The notes under the pieces: model-generated
Seen by the model: only the letters and a program-made list of their open reading frames with translations
The model's database searches: none
What the model was told of the DNA's origin: nothing
Translations under genes and position numbers: made by a program
Assembly (NCBI GenBank): GCA_019456405.1
Contig: WJXM01000054.1
Coordinates: forward strand, 1-64,000
Origin: Ferrovum sp.
Lineage (GTDB): Bacteria; Pseudomonadota; Gammaproteobacteria; Burkholderiales; Ferrovaceae
Reading direction: 5' to 3'
DNA length: 64,000 nt
In this document: positions 1 to 9,388 of the stretch, piece by piece
How positions within the stretch are numbered: the stretch's first letter is position 1
Layout of the letters: the number at the start of each line of letters is the position of its first letter

Positions 1-33
1 GCGTCGTATTTAATCAGGTAGCGGGAGAATACT

Positions 34-660
34 GTGGCCAGAAACCTGGATGCCAAATGCCGTCAATGTCGCCGTGAAGGGGAGAAACTTTTCCTCAAGG
101 GCGAAAAATGTTTTACAGAAAAATGTGCCATCGAGCGTCGTTCCTATCCGCCCGGACAACATGGACAAAAACAAAATCGTCAATCCGACTATGGTGGTCA
201 GTTGCGCGCCAAGCAGAAGGTCCGGAGAATTTATGGCGTGCTGGAAGGGCAGTTCCGTCTCACCTATAAAGCGGCTGAACGTGCGCGTGGAATTACGGGT
301 GACAACCTTCTGAAATCCCTGGAAAGTCGTCTGGATAATGTGGCTTATCGCATGGGCTTTGGAGCTTCGCGCGTAGAAGCGCGGCAAGTGGTTCGGCACA
401 ATGGAATCCTCGTCAATGGCAAGCGCGTGAATATCCCCTCTTATCAGGTTCGTCCTGGGGATCAGGTGCAAGTTGCAGAAAAGTCACGGCAACAGTTGCG
501 CATCAAGGCTTCTGCCGAAGCGGCGGAAGGGAGAGGATTTCCTGAATGGATCGAGGTCGACACCAAAACTCTGAAAGGTGTATACAAGGCACGTCCGGAA
601 CGTAGTGAATTGCCGTCCACGATCAACGAGTCCCTGATTGTGGAACTGTACTCCAAATAA
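34..660 (+). CDS. rpsD: 30S ribosomal protein S4
   Basis: Primary 16S rRNA-binding protein that nucleates assembly of the 30S body; in many bacteria it also represses the alpha operon. The 208-residue length is normal. The N-terminus carries Cys9-x2-Cys12 and Cys26-x4-Cys31, the zinc-binding (C+) form of S4. An S4 RNA-binding domain lies at about residues 98-160, and the protein ends in the usual [11 protein letters not shown] type of tail. Start is GTG with a GGGAG-type ribosome site a few bases upstream. It is followed by rpoA after 38 bp and then rplQ, the usual end of the alpha operon; rpsM/rpsK would be expected just outside the window. Confidence 0.98.
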   Translation: MARNLDAKCRQCRREGEKLFLKGEKCFTEKCAIERRSYPPGQHGQKQNRQSDYGGQLRAKQKVRRIYGVLEGQFRLTYKAAERARGITGDNLLKSLESRLDNVAYRMGFGASRVEARQVVRHNGILVNGKRVNIPSYQVRPGDQVQVAEKSRQQLRIKASAEAAEGRGFPEWIEVDTKTLKGVYKARPERSELPSTINESLIVELYSK

Positions 661-698
661 TCGGGAGTAATGAACCTGAGATCGATTATCAAGGACAA

Positions 699-1691
699 AT
701 GATGCAAGAAGATACATTGACTGCAAATTTTTTGAAACCACGTTCTATCGAAGTTCAGAACATCCATCCAAATCATGCCAAGGTTTTGATGGAGCCCTTT
801 GAGAGAGGGTATGGTCATACCTTGGGGAATGCGTTGCGGCGCATCCTCCTTTCTTCCATGCCTGGCTTTGCACCGGTGGAAGTCAAGATTTCCAATGTGG
901 TCCATGAGTATTCCACAGTGGATGGCGTTCAGGAAGATGTGGTTGATCTGTTGCTGAACCTCAAGGGAGTTGTTCTAAAACTTCATCAGCATGATGATGC
1001 TGTTTTGACACTGAGTAAGGTTGGCCCTTGCGTGGTGACCGCTGCGGACTTCGACCCTCAGCACCAGGTCGAGATCATCAATCCGGGACATATCATTGCC
1101 CATCTCACAGCGGGTGGAAAACTGGAGATGCAGGTCAAGGTGTCCAAAGGTTATGGTTACGAGCCTGCCTCTCTTCGTCCGGATGATGACGAAACCCATG
1201 CGGTCAGCGGCATCCAGTTGGATGCCTCCTACAGCCCGGTTCGGCGCGTCAGTTATGCCGTGGAAAGTGCTCGTGTGGAACAACGAACTGACCTAGATCG
1301 TCTGGTGATGGACATTGAAACCAATGGCGCCATTGAACCCGAGGAAGCCGTACGTTTTGCTGCCCGTGTACTGATGGAGCAATTATCGGTTTTTGCAGAT
1401 TTGCAAGGGACGCCGGTATCCAACGAGACCCTGCGCATCCCACAGGTGGATCCCATTCTCCTGCAACCCGTCGATGATCTTGAACTGACGGTTCGTTCTG
1501 CCAATTGCCTCAAGGCGGAAAATATTTATTACATTGGCGATTTGATTCAAAGAACTGAAACCGAATTGCTCAAAACGCCGAATCTTGGTCGCAAATCACT
1601 GAATGAAATAAAGGAAGTATTGGCAACCAAAAGTTTGACCCTGGGAATGAAGTTGGAAAACTGGCCTCCCGCAGGTTTGGAACGTCGTTAA
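699..1691 (+). CDS. rpoA: DNA-directed RNA polymerase alpha subunit
   Basis: Alpha subunit of RNA polymerase; its dimer scaffolds beta and beta-prime assembly, and its C-terminal domain contacts UP elements and activators. It is 330 residues, close to the usual 329. The N-terminal dimerisation domain includes the conserved [20 protein letters not shown] stretch at about residues 28-47. The alpha-CTD follows a linker near residue 240 and contains the conserved [13 protein letters not shown] helix. Start is ATG (two ATGs in tandem) with AAGGA upstream. It lies between rpsD and rplQ in the same direction, so co-transcription is expected. Confidence 0.98.
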   Translation: MMQEDTLTANFLKPRSIEVQNIHPNHAKVLMEPFERGYGHTLGNALRRILLSSMPGFAPVEVKISNVVHEYSTVDGVQEDVVDLLLNLKGVVLKLHQHDDAVLTLSKVGPCVVTAADFDPQHQVEIINPGHIIAHLTAGGKLEMQVKVSKGYGYEPASLRPDDDETHAVSGIQLDASYSPVRRVSYAVESARVEQRTDLDRLVMDIETNGAIEPEEAVRFAARVLMEQLSVFADLQGTPVSNETLRIPQVDPILLQPVDDLELTVRSANCLKAENIYYIGDLIQRTETELLKTPNLGRKSLNEIKEVLATKSLTLGMKLENWPPAGLERR

Positions 1692-1760
1692 CCCAAACGT
1701 TTTTTATAAGCGCCTGATGGCGCAGTACCTATAAATGACTGAAATCATGAGGATCATTAA

Positions 1761-2150
1761 ATGCGTCACCGTTTAAGCAATCGCAAACTTAATCGTACCA
1801 CCAGCCATCGTTTGGCCATGTTGCGTAATATGTCCAATTCCTTGCTGCGCCATGAGGCGATCAAGACCACGCTGCCAAAGGCCAAAGAATTGCGTCGTGT
1901 GGTGGAACCCCTGATCACTTTGGGCAAGGAACCTACTTTGGCCAATCACCGCCTCGCCTTTGCCCGATTGCGGGATCGCGAAATGGTCATGAAACTCTTC
2001 AATGAGTTGGGACCCCGTTATCAGGCACGGCCAGGTGGTTATGTCCGGATTCTCAAGTTCGGATTCCGTCAGGGTGACAATGCACCCATGGCTTTTGTGG
2101 AGTTGGTGGACCGGCCTGACGTTGAAGTGATCGAGGAAGATAACGAATAA
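1761..2150 (+). CDS. rplQ: 50S ribosomal protein L17
   Basis: Ribosomal protein of the large subunit near the polypeptide exit region. The [20 protein letters not shown] start and the length of 129 residues are typical of betaproteobacterial L17. A GAGGAT ribosome site precedes the ATG. It is the last gene of the alpha operon and is closed by the hairpin terminator at 2179-2211. The C-terminus ends in an acidic extension (EVIEEDNE). Confidence 0.98.
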   Translation: MRHRLSNRKLNRTTSHRLAMLRNMSNSLLRHEAIKTTLPKAKELRRVVEPLITLGKEPTLANHRLAFARLRDREMVMKLFNELGPRYQARPGGYVRILKFGFRQGDNAPMAFVELVDRPDVEVIEEDNE

Positions 2151-2178
2151 CAACGCGTTTTGATTGGAAATTTATCGT

Positions 2179-2211
2179 AACAAAAAGCCTGCATCCGCAG
2201 GCTTTTTGTTA
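2179..2211. terminator. Bidirectional intrinsic terminator between rplQ and cbbY
   Basis: AAAAAGCCTGC and GCAGGCTTTTT form an 11-bp stem around a 4-base ATCC loop, with A and T tracts on the two sides, so it can stop transcription from both strands. The stop codon of the convergent phosphatase gene lies inside the T tract. Confidence 0.93.
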
Positions 2212-2976
2212 ATCGCTGGTCTTTGCTATGCGTCGGCATAGGTCGACATCGACCCAACCCACAGGAGGTAAAGCACCTTGGTGCAGTGTGTAGGGCTGAT
2301 GCGGTTCCCCCAGATCTGACAGTACGGCTTCTGCTCCGGAGAAGTCCTGCCCCCGTGTGTATTCGTTGATCGTTACAAGAGTGGGTAGTCCCGCAGCGCG
2401 AGCCGAGCGCAAACCATTCTCCGAATCCTCGAAGGCCAGACCCTCCTGTGCAGAGATGCCCAGTGCGTCGAGTGTCCACAAATAGATATCCGGAGCAGGT
2501 TTTTTTGCGGAAACGATGTCTCCGGCAGCGATGATCTTGAACCAACCAATGCTTTCCGGTCCCAGAGTGGCGGAGAGAAGCGAGGTAACATTCTCTGGTG
2601 TGGTGGTGGTGGCGATGGCCAGGGTCAAACCCGCCTGGCGGGCCTCGTTGAGCAGTCGCAGGACTCCGGGACGAAGAGGGATCGCCCCCTTGTCAAGCAA
2701 GGCCATATAGTGACGGGTTTTGGATTGGTGCAGTTGAACCACCAACGCATCAAAATGTGTGTCTGAGAGTTGTTCTGGGTGATAGCGGTCGACATAATGA
2801 CGAATCCTTTCTTTTCCCCCGGTGACCGCCAATAGTTCCCCATACAACGGCACTGTCCACTCCCAGTCCAATCCGAATTCCTTGAAAGCCAGATTGAACG
2901 AAGGGCGATGCCCATCCCGTTCCGTATCCGCCAAGGTTCCATCCACATCAAAAATCAGCGTTGTCAAACTCATCAT
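2209..2976 (-). CDS. cbbY: HAD-family phosphatase of the CbbY type
   Basis: Predicted sugar-bisphosphate phosphatase. CbbY proteins of autotrophs remove xylulose-1,5-bisphosphate, a misfire product that inhibits RuBisCO. The HAD motif I, FDVDGTLADTE, holds the Asp nucleophile and acid/base at about residues 10 and 12. It is followed by RDGHR and a VTGGKERI segment that distinguish CbbY from general phosphoglycolate phosphatases. Motif II/III residues lie in IATTTTPENV and in AKKPAPDIY, and the metal-binding acid in EDSENGL. The length of 255 residues is normal. There is no RuBisCO gene in the window, so the gene stands apart from a cbb operon. A plain HAD phosphatase is the alternative. Confidence 0.82.
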   Translation of the reverse strand: MMSLTTLIFDVDGTLADTERDGHRPSFNLAFKEFGLDWEWTVPLYGELLAVTGGKERIRHYVDRYHPEQLSDTHFDALVVQLHQSKTRHYMALLDKGAIPLRPGVLRLLNEARQAGLTLAIATTTTPENVTSLLSATLGPESIGWFKIIAAGDIVSAKKPAPDIYLWTLDALGISAQEGLAFEDSENGLRSARAAGLPTLVTINEYTRGQDFSGAEAVLSDLGEPHQPYTLHQGALPPVGWVDVDLCRRIAKTSD

Positions 2977-3049
2977 TTATTCTCGATAATCCATGTTACA
3001 AAAGTTTGTTGAAAAAAACGCAAAGGTACCGTATTTGGATTTGATTCAT

Positions 3050-3481
3050 TTACGATATGAGCAGGACGAGAGAGCCGGAGACGATGAGGACAATACCCAG
3101 AATTCCATGCCAATTCAATCGTTCACCCAAAAGCAGAACGCCAAAGAGCAAGGCGAAGACGACGCTCAATTTATCCAGGGGAGCCACTCCGGAGAGGGGC
3201 CCCAATTGTAAGGCGCGGTAGTAACACAGCCAGGACAGTCCGGTGGCGACACCCGAAAGGATCAGAAAGATCCAGGTATGGAACGAGAGGGTGGAAAAAC
3301 GTTGCCATTCGTCCCGCATGGAGAGAATTCCTCCCGTGAGCGCCAGAATGATCAGGGTGCGGATGAAGGTGGCAAAATTCGAAGGGATACCCGTTACCCC
3401 CAGCTTTCCGAAGAGGGCGGTCAATCCGGCAAAAAAAGCCGAGCCGAGGGCAAACAGTGCCCAGGCAGGAATGGCTTTCAT
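3050..3481 (-). CDS. Single-domain EamA/DMT-family membrane protein
   Basis: Small inner-membrane protein of 143 residues with four or five hydrophobic helices. It has one EamA-like repeat: the loop DEWQRFSTL before a helix, then LSWLCYYRALQLGPLSGVAP, which resembles the conserved middle of drug/metabolite transporters. Full-size DMT proteins have two such repeats, so this one would have to dimerise. The substrate cannot be read from sequence. Its start overlaps the end of the DUF190 gene by 4 bp (ATGA), so the two are translationally coupled and belong to the crcB group. Confidence 0.75.
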   Translation of the reverse strand: MKAIPAWALFALGSAFFAGLTALFGKLGVTGIPSNFATFIRTLIILALTGGILSMRDEWQRFSTLSFHTWIFLILSGVATGLSWLCYYRALQLGPLSGVAPLDKLSVVFALLFGVLLLGERLNWHGILGIVLIVSGSLVLLIS

Positions 3482-3792
3482 GGCAGGGTGCCGTATTCCA
3501 CGGGCATTGTGACGTACAGGAGGGGAAGGTTGGCCTCCCTGATGACGCTCAGAAACTGCTCGGATTGTTCCGTACTGACGACGAATACCACTTCCACGGG
3601 TAAGTCATTGGCCAGTTCAAAGAAGTGATCTTCATGCAGAACGCCGTGACGTCCATATCCTGCGATGGACTTGAAGACGGATCCGCCCTGAATGCCCAGT
3701 GAACGTGCTTGTTCAAGCAACCATTCGTAGGCAAGCAGGTGACGATGGTGGCGGTTTTCATGCAGGTAGAATTTTAGATAGGTGCCCTTCAT
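3478..3792 (-). CDS. DUF190 protein of the CrcB cluster
   Basis: Small soluble protein of 104 residues with the pattern of the DUF190 family: YLKFYLHENRHH near the N-terminus, a G-x-S-V-F-K-S-x-A-G-Y-G-R-H core at about residues 37-51, and a VEVVFVVST strand. The fold is related to PII-like proteins, and the family is very often encoded beside crcB. A regulatory role for the fluoride channel has been supposed but is not proven. It sits 26 bp downstream of crcB and overlaps the next gene by 4 bp. Confidence 0.85.
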   Translation of the reverse strand: MKGTYLKFYLHENRHHRHLLAYEWLLEQARSLGIQGGSVFKSIAGYGRHGVLHEDHFFELANDLPVEVVFVVSTEQSEQFLSVIREANLPLLYVTMPVEYGTLP

Positions 3793-3818
3793 GACAAGGA
3801 AACTCCAAAGTGATTGGA

Positions 3819-4226
3819 TCAGGCTTTACCGAGGGATTTGAGTAGACCATAACTGGCCATGCCCAGGAGAGTCATCAACAATGAGCCTCCGAGGTGCACG
3901 ACAATGTGGGTCAAGGCCCAGAGGTACTGGGTGCGAGAAAAGAGGGTCACGGATTCGGCAGAAAAGGTCGAAAAAGTGGTCAACCCGCCCATGAATCCTG
4001 TAATGATGAACAGGCGGGCTTCGGGGGGGAGACCGGCATGGTCGGTAAAATAGGAAACCGCCAATCCCACCAGATACCCGCCGATCAGATTGGCTGCCAA
4101 GGTTCCCAAGGGAAGGGTCGGAATCAATGGATTGAGCAGAATACCCAACCACCAACGTAACCAGGCGCCCAAGGCAGCACCCACACCCACCGCAAGAAAT
4201 CCATACCCTCCCATCTCTCTTTCCAC
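3819..4226 (-). CDS. crcB: Fluoride ion channel CrcB/Fluc
   Basis: Dual-topology fluoride exporter of the inner membrane; the dimer passes F- out of the cell. The 135-residue protein has four hydrophobic helices, the [13 protein letters not shown] motif in helix 1, [15 protein letters not shown] in helix 2 with the conserved Asn, and [16 protein letters not shown], the Gly/Thr/Phe pore motif, in helix 3. Start is a GTG after an AAGGG ribosome site; an in-frame ATG four codons later is possible. No fluoride riboswitch was found in the 65 bp before it. Fluoride defence is relevant to acidic habitats, but that is inference. Confidence 0.93.
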   Translation of the reverse strand: MEREMGGYGFLAVGVGAALGAWLRWWLGILLNPLIPTLPLGTLAANLIGGYLVGLAVSYFTDHAGLPPEARLFIITGFMGGLTTFSTFSAESVTLFSRTQYLWALTHIVVHLGGSLLMTLLGMASYGLLKSLGKA

Positions 4227-4291
4227 CCGCCCTTTAGATTTTTATCACGCATACATCCTACCACAGGGCCGAGAATGGGAGGTTGAGGGGC

Positions 4292-7132
4292 TTATTCCGG
4301 GTTTCTGGAATGGGAGAGATGCGGGAGAAGGTATTTTCCGGTCATGCTATGTGGATTCTGTGCCACCATTTCCGGCGTACCTTGAGCCACGATTTTCCCG
4401 CCTCCATTTCCGCCCTCCGGGCCCATATCGATGATCCAGTCAGCAGTTTTGATGACGTCCAGATTATGCTCGATGACGATGACCGTATTTCCCTGGTCGC
4501 GCAGGCGATGCAGGACCTTGAGAAGCAGGTCGATGTCATGGAAATGCAAACCGGTAGTGGGCTCATCCAGAATGAAGAGGGTGCGTCCTGTATCCCGCTT
4601 GGACAGTTCAAGCGACAGTTTGACGCGTTGGGCTTCTCCTCCCGACAGGGTAGTGGCGGCTTGTCCCAGGGTGATATAACCCAATCCCACATCCAGGAGA
4701 GTCTTTAATTTACGCGCCAGGATCGGGACGGCATTGAAGAATTCATGGGCCTTTTCCACGGTCAATCCCAATATCTGGTGAATGTTCAGACTGCGGTAGT
4801 GGATATCAAGGGTTTCGCGGTTATAACGTTTGCCATGGCAGATGTCACAAGGCACGAAAACATCGGGCAGAAAATGCATTTCCACCTTGATCAACCCATC
4901 GCCCTGACAGGCTTCGCACCGTCCTCCCTTGACGTTGAAAGAAAATCGTCCCGGCCCGTAGCCCCGTTCCCGGGATTGAGGCAATTCGGCAAATAATTCG
5001 CGGATAGGCGTGAAGAGTCCGGTATAGGTGGCGGGGTTGGAGCGAGGGGTGCGACCGATGGGGCTTTGATCTACGTTGATGACCTTGTCAAAAAAATCGA
5101 GCCCGATGATTTCATCATGAGGTGCCGGGTCCTGAGCACTGCCATAGAAATGACGGGCTGCAGCGGCCTGCAGGGTATCGTTGATGAGTGTGGATTTGCC
5201 CGATCCGGAGACTCCGGTGATGCAGATCAGCAGGCCGACGGGCAGATGCACGGTCACATCTTGCAGGTTATTGCCCCGAGCGCCGCATAAGGTCAATTGG
5301 CGCGCTGGGTCGGGGGCATGGCGCTGAACCGGCAGGGGGATGGCGCGTTGTCCTGAAAGATACTGGCCCGTCAAGGAATCCGGGTGTTTGAGAATATCCG
5401 CCGGTGGACCGGCAACAATGACGTATCCGCCATGTTCCCCTGCCCCGGGTCCCATGTCCACTACAAAATCCGCGCTACGGATAGCATCTTCGTCGTGCTC
5501 TACCACCAAAACCGAATTTCCGAGATCACGCAGGCGCTGCAAGGTTTCCAGAAGGCGCTGGTTATCCCGTTGGTGCAATCCGATGGAGGGTTCATCCAGG
5601 ACATACATGACGCCCGTCAGTCCGGATCCGATCTGGGAGGCCAGGCGGATTCGCTGAGCCTCGCCTCCGGACAGGGTATCTGCGGACCGGTCGAGTTGCA
5701 GATACTCCAGGCCGACATTGTTGAGAAACTGGAGACGTGCAATGATTTCCTTGAGAATTTTTTCTGAAATAGCCTGTTTTTGTCCGGTCAGTTGCATCCC
5801 TTGAAATACGGCTTCAGCCTGTTTGAGGGGCAGGGCATTGAGCGCTTGCAGGGTATGCCCGGCAACCCGTACAAAACGCGCTTCACGCCGCAGACGCGCT
5901 CCCAGGCACTGAGGACAAGGTTTTTGAGCGCGTAGACGCGCCAGTTCTTCGCGTACCAAAGTGGAGTCGGTTTCCCGGTAGCGCCGCTCGAGACTGGGGA
6001 TGATGCCTTCGAAGGGGGATGCACGCTGGGTTTGAACGCCGCGCACGCCCAGGGAATGGAAGGTGATTTTTTCTTTTCCCGAGCCATGCAGCAGTATTTC
6101 CTGAATGGCGGGGCTCAAGGTTTCATAGGCGTGTTCGAGGTCGAAATCGTAGTGGGCGGCCAAATCGCAGAGCATCTGAAAGTAGAATTGATTGCGACGG
6201 TCCCAACCCTTGATGGCCCCTGCTGCCAGGCTCAGGGAGGGAAAGGCCACGACCCGTTTGGGATCAAAAAAACTCACGGAACCCAGTCCATCGCAATGCG
6301 GACAAGCCCCCATGGGATTGTTGAAGGAGAACAGACGGGGTTCCAGTTCTGCCAGTCCGGCATTACAGACGGGGCAGGCAAAACGAGAGGAGAAGGTGAG
6401 TGTGGCCGCACTGTCCATGTCCACGACCAAGGCTCGACCATCGGCGTGACGCAGGGCTGTTTCAAAGGATTCGGCCAGGCGTTGACGTGCATCCGGGCGG
6501 ACCTTGAGACGATCGACGACGATATCCAGACTGTGCTTGCGATTTTTGTCGAGGGAAGGGAGCGCGTCGATGTCCAGAATTTCACCGTCCACGCGCAGAC
6601 GCACAAACCCCTGAGCCCGCAGTTCATCAATGAGTTCTGTCTGCTGTCCCTTGCGCTCAGTCACCAGGGGAGCGAGAATCATGATTCTGGCTTCGGGGGG
6701 AAGCGCCAGCACGGCATCCACCATCTGAGATACGGTCTGGGCGGCCAGAGGCAGGTCATGGTCGGGACAATGAGGCTCGCCTACCCGAGCGAAGAGTAAA
6801 CGCAAGTAATCGTGGATTTCGGTTACCGTTCCCACCGTGGAACGCGGGTTATGGCTGGTGGCTTTTTGCTCAATGGCAATGGCAGGGGAAAGACCCTCGA
6901 TCAGGTCTACATCGGGTTTTTCCATCATCTGCAGGAACTGGCGCGCATAGGCCGAGAGGGACTCGACATAGCGTCGCTGGCCTTCTGCATAGAGCGTGTC
7001 GAAAGCCAGCGACGATTTGCCGGAGCCGGAAAGACCGGTGATGACCACCAACTGATGCTTGGGCAGATCGAGGTCGATGTTCTTGAGGTTGTGGGTGCGA
7101 GCACCCCGGATGCGTAACAGATCTTGTGTCAC
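4292..7132 (-). CDS. uvrA: Excinuclease ABC subunit A
   Basis: Damage-recognition ATPase of nucleotide excision repair. The ABC ATPase modules are duplicated: Walker [10 protein letters not shown] at about residues 33-41 and GVSGSGKST in the second half, each with an LSGGEAQR signature. Two zinc-finger Cys clusters are visible: CPVC with CPHC in the first half, and CEAC with CDIC in the second. I chose a GTG start giving 946 residues because the protein then begins [15 protein letters not shown], in line with known UvrA; the open frame runs further upstream but has no family support there. It is divergent from the MFS-ssb pair. No LexA box was recognised between them. Confidence 0.97.
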   Translation of the reverse strand: MTQDLLRIRGARTHNLKNIDLDLPKHQLVVITGLSGSGKSSLAFDTLYAEGQRRYVESLSAYARQFLQMMEKPDVDLIEGLSPAIAIEQKATSHNPRSTVGTVTEIHDYLRLLFARVGEPHCPDHDLPLAAQTVSQMVDAVLALPPEARIMILAPLVTERKGQQTELIDELRAQGFVRLRVDGEILDIDALPSLDKNRKHSLDIVVDRLKVRPDARQRLAESFETALRHADGRALVVDMDSAATLTFSSRFACPVCNAGLAELEPRLFSFNNPMGACPHCDGLGSVSFFDPKRVVAFPSLSLAAGAIKGWDRRNQFYFQMLCDLAAHYDFDLEHAYETLSPAIQEILLHGSGKEKITFHSLGVRGVQTQRASPFEGIIPSLERRYRETDSTLVREELARLRAQKPCPQCLGARLRREARFVRVAGHTLQALNALPLKQAEAVFQGMQLTGQKQAISEKILKEIIARLQFLNNVGLEYLQLDRSADTLSGGEAQRIRLASQIGSGLTGVMYVLDEPSIGLHQRDNQRLLETLQRLRDLGNSVLVVEHDEDAIRSADFVVDMGPGAGEHGGYVIVAGPPADILKHPDSLTGQYLSGQRAIPLPVQRHAPDPARQLTLCGARGNNLQDVTVHLPVGLLICITGVSGSGKSTLINDTLQAAAARHFYGSAQDPAPHDEIIGLDFFDKVINVDQSPIGRTPRSNPATYTGLFTPIRELFAELPQSRERGYGPGRFSFNVKGGRCEACQGDGLIKVEMHFLPDVFVPCDICHGKRYNRETLDIHYRSLNIHQILGLTVEKAHEFFNAVPILARKLKTLLDVGLGYITLGQAATTLSGGEAQRVKLSLELSKRDTGRTLFILDEPTTGLHFHDIDLLLKVLHRLRDQGNTVIVIEHNLDVIKTADWIIDMGPEGGNGGGKIVAQGTPEMVAQNPHSMTGKYLLPHLSHSRNPE

Positions 7133-7288
7133 AGTGGGCAGGTTCGAAGATGAAAGGAAAAGAGGGGGTGTCCTCAGGGGGGCACGGTGCAAATAGAGAA
7201 CCAGTACGCAAGAATACACACGCGCAAGTATATATACGTGCAAGATGCTAATATACGCCAAGTTTTCCTTTTTTTCAGATAACCTTCC

Positions 7289-8467
7289 ATGAGAAAGAAA
7301 TCTAATATGACGCCTACGGAAAGGCGTGCCAGTCTGAGTTTGGCCGGTATTTTCGGCCTTCGGATGCTGGGCATGTTTATTATCCTGCCGGTTTTTGCTC
7401 TGTATGCCGTCCAATTACCGGGGGGGGGGAACAAAACCTTGGTGGGACTGGCTTTGGGTATTTATGGATTGACGCAGGCCCTGCTCCAAATTCCGCTGGG
7501 CTGGCTATCGGACCGGATTGGGCGCAAGCCGGTGATTATGGGGGGGTTATTGGTGTTTGCAATGGGTAGTTTCGTGGCGGCTGGCGCACATACCCTGGAT
7601 GGCGTGATCGTGGGGCGGGCCATTCAAGGATCGGGGGCCATTGCGGCCGCATTGATTGCGCTGACGGCGGACTTGACCCGTCCAGAAAACCGCACGCCCG
7701 CCATGGCCATGATCGGGGTGACCATCGGACTCGCCTTTACGGCCTCCATGGCACTTTCGCCCATACTCTATCCCGTGATAGGGGTTCCGGGATTGTTTGT
7801 TTTGACTGGACTGCTGGCCCTCACGGCCATTGCGGTGACTCGCTGGGCTGTACCCAACCCGCCGAACCTGGTGGCGATGGATCGGGTCTCATTTGGTGCC
7901 GTCCTGTCGAATGTGGAATTATTGCGGTTGAATCTGGGGATTTTTGTCCTTCATGCATCCCTGATGGCGACTTTTATGGTGGTGCCTGCGGCTTTGGTGC
8001 AAGGGGGATTGGCTCAACCGGACCATTGGAAATTTTATATCCCGGTCATGATCATTTCATTCATTCTGATGGTTCCTCCTGTGGCCTTCGCCCATGGCAA
8101 GTGGCGCAAGCAGGTGTTTCTGGGGGCTCTCGTGGTGGTTCTGCTGTCTCATTTCCTGATGCATTTTGCACTGGGTAAAGTGTGGGGCACGGCCATTGCC
8201 CTGACCGTCTTTTTTACCGGGTTCAATGTGCTGGAGGCCAGTTTACCTTCGCTGGTGACACTGGTGGCTCCTCCCAACGCAAAGGGAACGGCCACTGGGG
8301 TATACAGCACGACTCAGTTTCTTGGCACTTTTAGTGGTGCAACTTTCGCCGGTATGCTGACCCAGCATTTTGGCTCGGGAGTGGTTCCCCTCTTTACGGC
8401 AGGCATCACCTTTCTCTGGCTGGTGGTGGCTTGGCCCATGAACGTCAACAAGCCAGTGGCACCCTGA
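7289..8467 (+). CDS. MFS transporter
   Basis: Major facilitator superfamily permease of about 392 residues with roughly 12 hydrophobic helices. Motif [14 protein letters not shown], lies between helices 2 and 3, and the [17 protein letters not shown] segment in helix 4 matches drug:H+ antiporter-like YajR-type carriers. It has no extra C-terminal soluble domain. The substrate is unknown. An ATG six codons downstream (7307), preceded by GAGAAAG, is an alternative start. It lies between uvrA and ssb, an arrangement I recall from many Betaproteobacteria, and ends 14 bp before ssb. Confidence 0.9.
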   Translation: MRKKSNMTPTERRASLSLAGIFGLRMLGMFIILPVFALYAVQLPGGGNKTLVGLALGIYGLTQALLQIPLGWLSDRIGRKPVIMGGLLVFAMGSFVAAGAHTLDGVIVGRAIQGSGAIAAALIALTADLTRPENRTPAMAMIGVTIGLAFTASMALSPILYPVIGVPGLFVLTGLLALTAIAVTRWAVPNPPNLVAMDRVSFGAVLSNVELLRLNLGIFVLHASLMATFMVVPAALVQGGLAQPDHWKFYIPVMIISFILMVPPVAFAHGKWRKQVFLGALVVVLLSHFLMHFALGKVWGTAIALTVFFTGFNVLEASLPSLVTLVAPPNAKGTATGVYSTTQFLGTFSGATFAGMLTQHFGSGVVPLFTAGITFLWLVVAWPMNVNKPVAP

Positions 8468-8481
8468 AGGAGGAGTTTTTG

Positions 8482-8964
8482 ATGGCATCGGTCAATAAAG
8501 TAATTTTGGTGGGAAATTTGGGGCGCGATCCAGAGGTCCGTTACCTGCCCGATGGCAGCGCCATTGCCAACATCAGTGTGGCCACGACAGATACATGGAA
8601 AGATAAAGCCGGCACCAAGCAAGAAAAAACAGAATGGCATCGCGTATCCTTCTTCGGTAAAACGGCCGAGATTGCGGCTCAATACCTGAAGAAAGGCAGT
8701 CAGGTTTATCTGGAAGGGCGGATTCAGACGCGCAAATGGCAGGACAAGGAAACCGGGCAGGATCGCTATTCTACGGAAATTGTGGGCGACCGCATGCAAA
8801 TGTTGGGTGGGCGCACGGGTGCCGGAGGTGATGTGGACTTCCCATCGCAGGATTCCGGTGGTGAAGGGGGATTCGGAGGAGCCCCCTCCACAGGCAAGCC
8901 GGGGGGTAAAGGAGGGAGCAATGCCGGAGGATTTGATAACTTTCCCGATGACGTCCCTTTTTAA
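8482..8964 (+). CDS. ssb: Single-stranded DNA-binding protein
   Basis: Coats single-stranded DNA in replication, recombination and repair. The OB-fold covers about residues 1-110 ([20 protein letters not shown], then [13 protein letters not shown]). A Gly-rich flexible linker follows, and the acidic tip DDVPF binds partner proteins. The start at 8482 follows a strong AAGGAGG site, and the encoded protein is 160 residues. A hairpin terminator follows at 9001. Confidence 0.98.
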   Translation: MASVNKVILVGNLGRDPEVRYLPDGSAIANISVATTDTWKDKAGTKQEKTEWHRVSFFGKTAEIAAQYLKKGSQVYLEGRIQTRKWQDKETGQDRYSTEIVGDRMQMLGGRTGAGGDVDFPSQDSGGEGGFGGAPSTGKPGGKGGSNAGGFDNFPDDVPF

Positions 8965-9000
8965 AATACACCTGCGATAGAAAGTGTAAAGTTATAACTC

Positions 9001-9028
9001 AGAGCCCTGTAAAAACAGGGCTCTTTTC
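9001..9028 (+). terminator. Intrinsic terminator after ssb
   Basis: AGAGCCCTGT and ACAGGGCTCT form a perfect 10-bp stem with a 4-A loop, followed by TTTT. It ends the MFS-ssb unit and marks the left edge of the accessory patch. Confidence 0.92.
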
Positions 9029-9115
9029 CATCGTAGACATTATTCGCGGATGGCCTATGGAAAAGCTGACATGGGAAGGTATTTGCGAAGCAAGCATGGG
9101 CTCAAAGAACACGCA

Positions 9116-9283
9116 TCAACTACATTCTGCCTGCCCGATCACTTTTTTCACGGTATCCGGTTGCTTGTCCGGAGGGTACTTGTATTTGGTCAGCAGAACT
9201 TTGACCAGTAGTCGCATCCGGGCACGAGCGGCTTCCCGCTTCTGCCAGTCTATGGTGACCGACTTTCGGAGTTTGTTCGAAGA
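9116..9283 (-). pseudogene. hsdR: C-terminal remnant of a type I restriction enzyme R subunit
   Basis: Reading the minus strand from an in-frame TGA at 9284-9286 to the TGA at 9116-9118 gives 55 residues. They include KLRKSVTIDWQKREAARARM, then LLVKVLLTKYKYPPDKQ and a short tail ending VIGQAECS. This matches the extreme C-terminal helical domain of HsdR (a V-T-I-D-W, R-E-x-A-R-A-R-M-R, Y-x-Y-P-P-D-x-Q pattern). The helicase and nuclease domains and any start codon are absent. The bases just upstream in the other two frames hold no convincing HsdR sequence, so this is a truncated relic, not a gene. No hsdM or hsdS is present nearby. Confidence 0.75.
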
Positions 9284-9388
9284 TCATGCCACGAACCCGA
9301 AGGGGTGGAGCACTGAGGTTTTTGGCAAAGTCGGACCACTCGATAGAGGAAAATCCGGCCCCCGGCCAAGATTCGTGGGAGACGCGTG

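Noticed and set aside
4227..4291. Fluoride riboswitch before crcB
   Set aside because: No GGNGAUGG-type start or pseudoknot bases were found on the minus strand.
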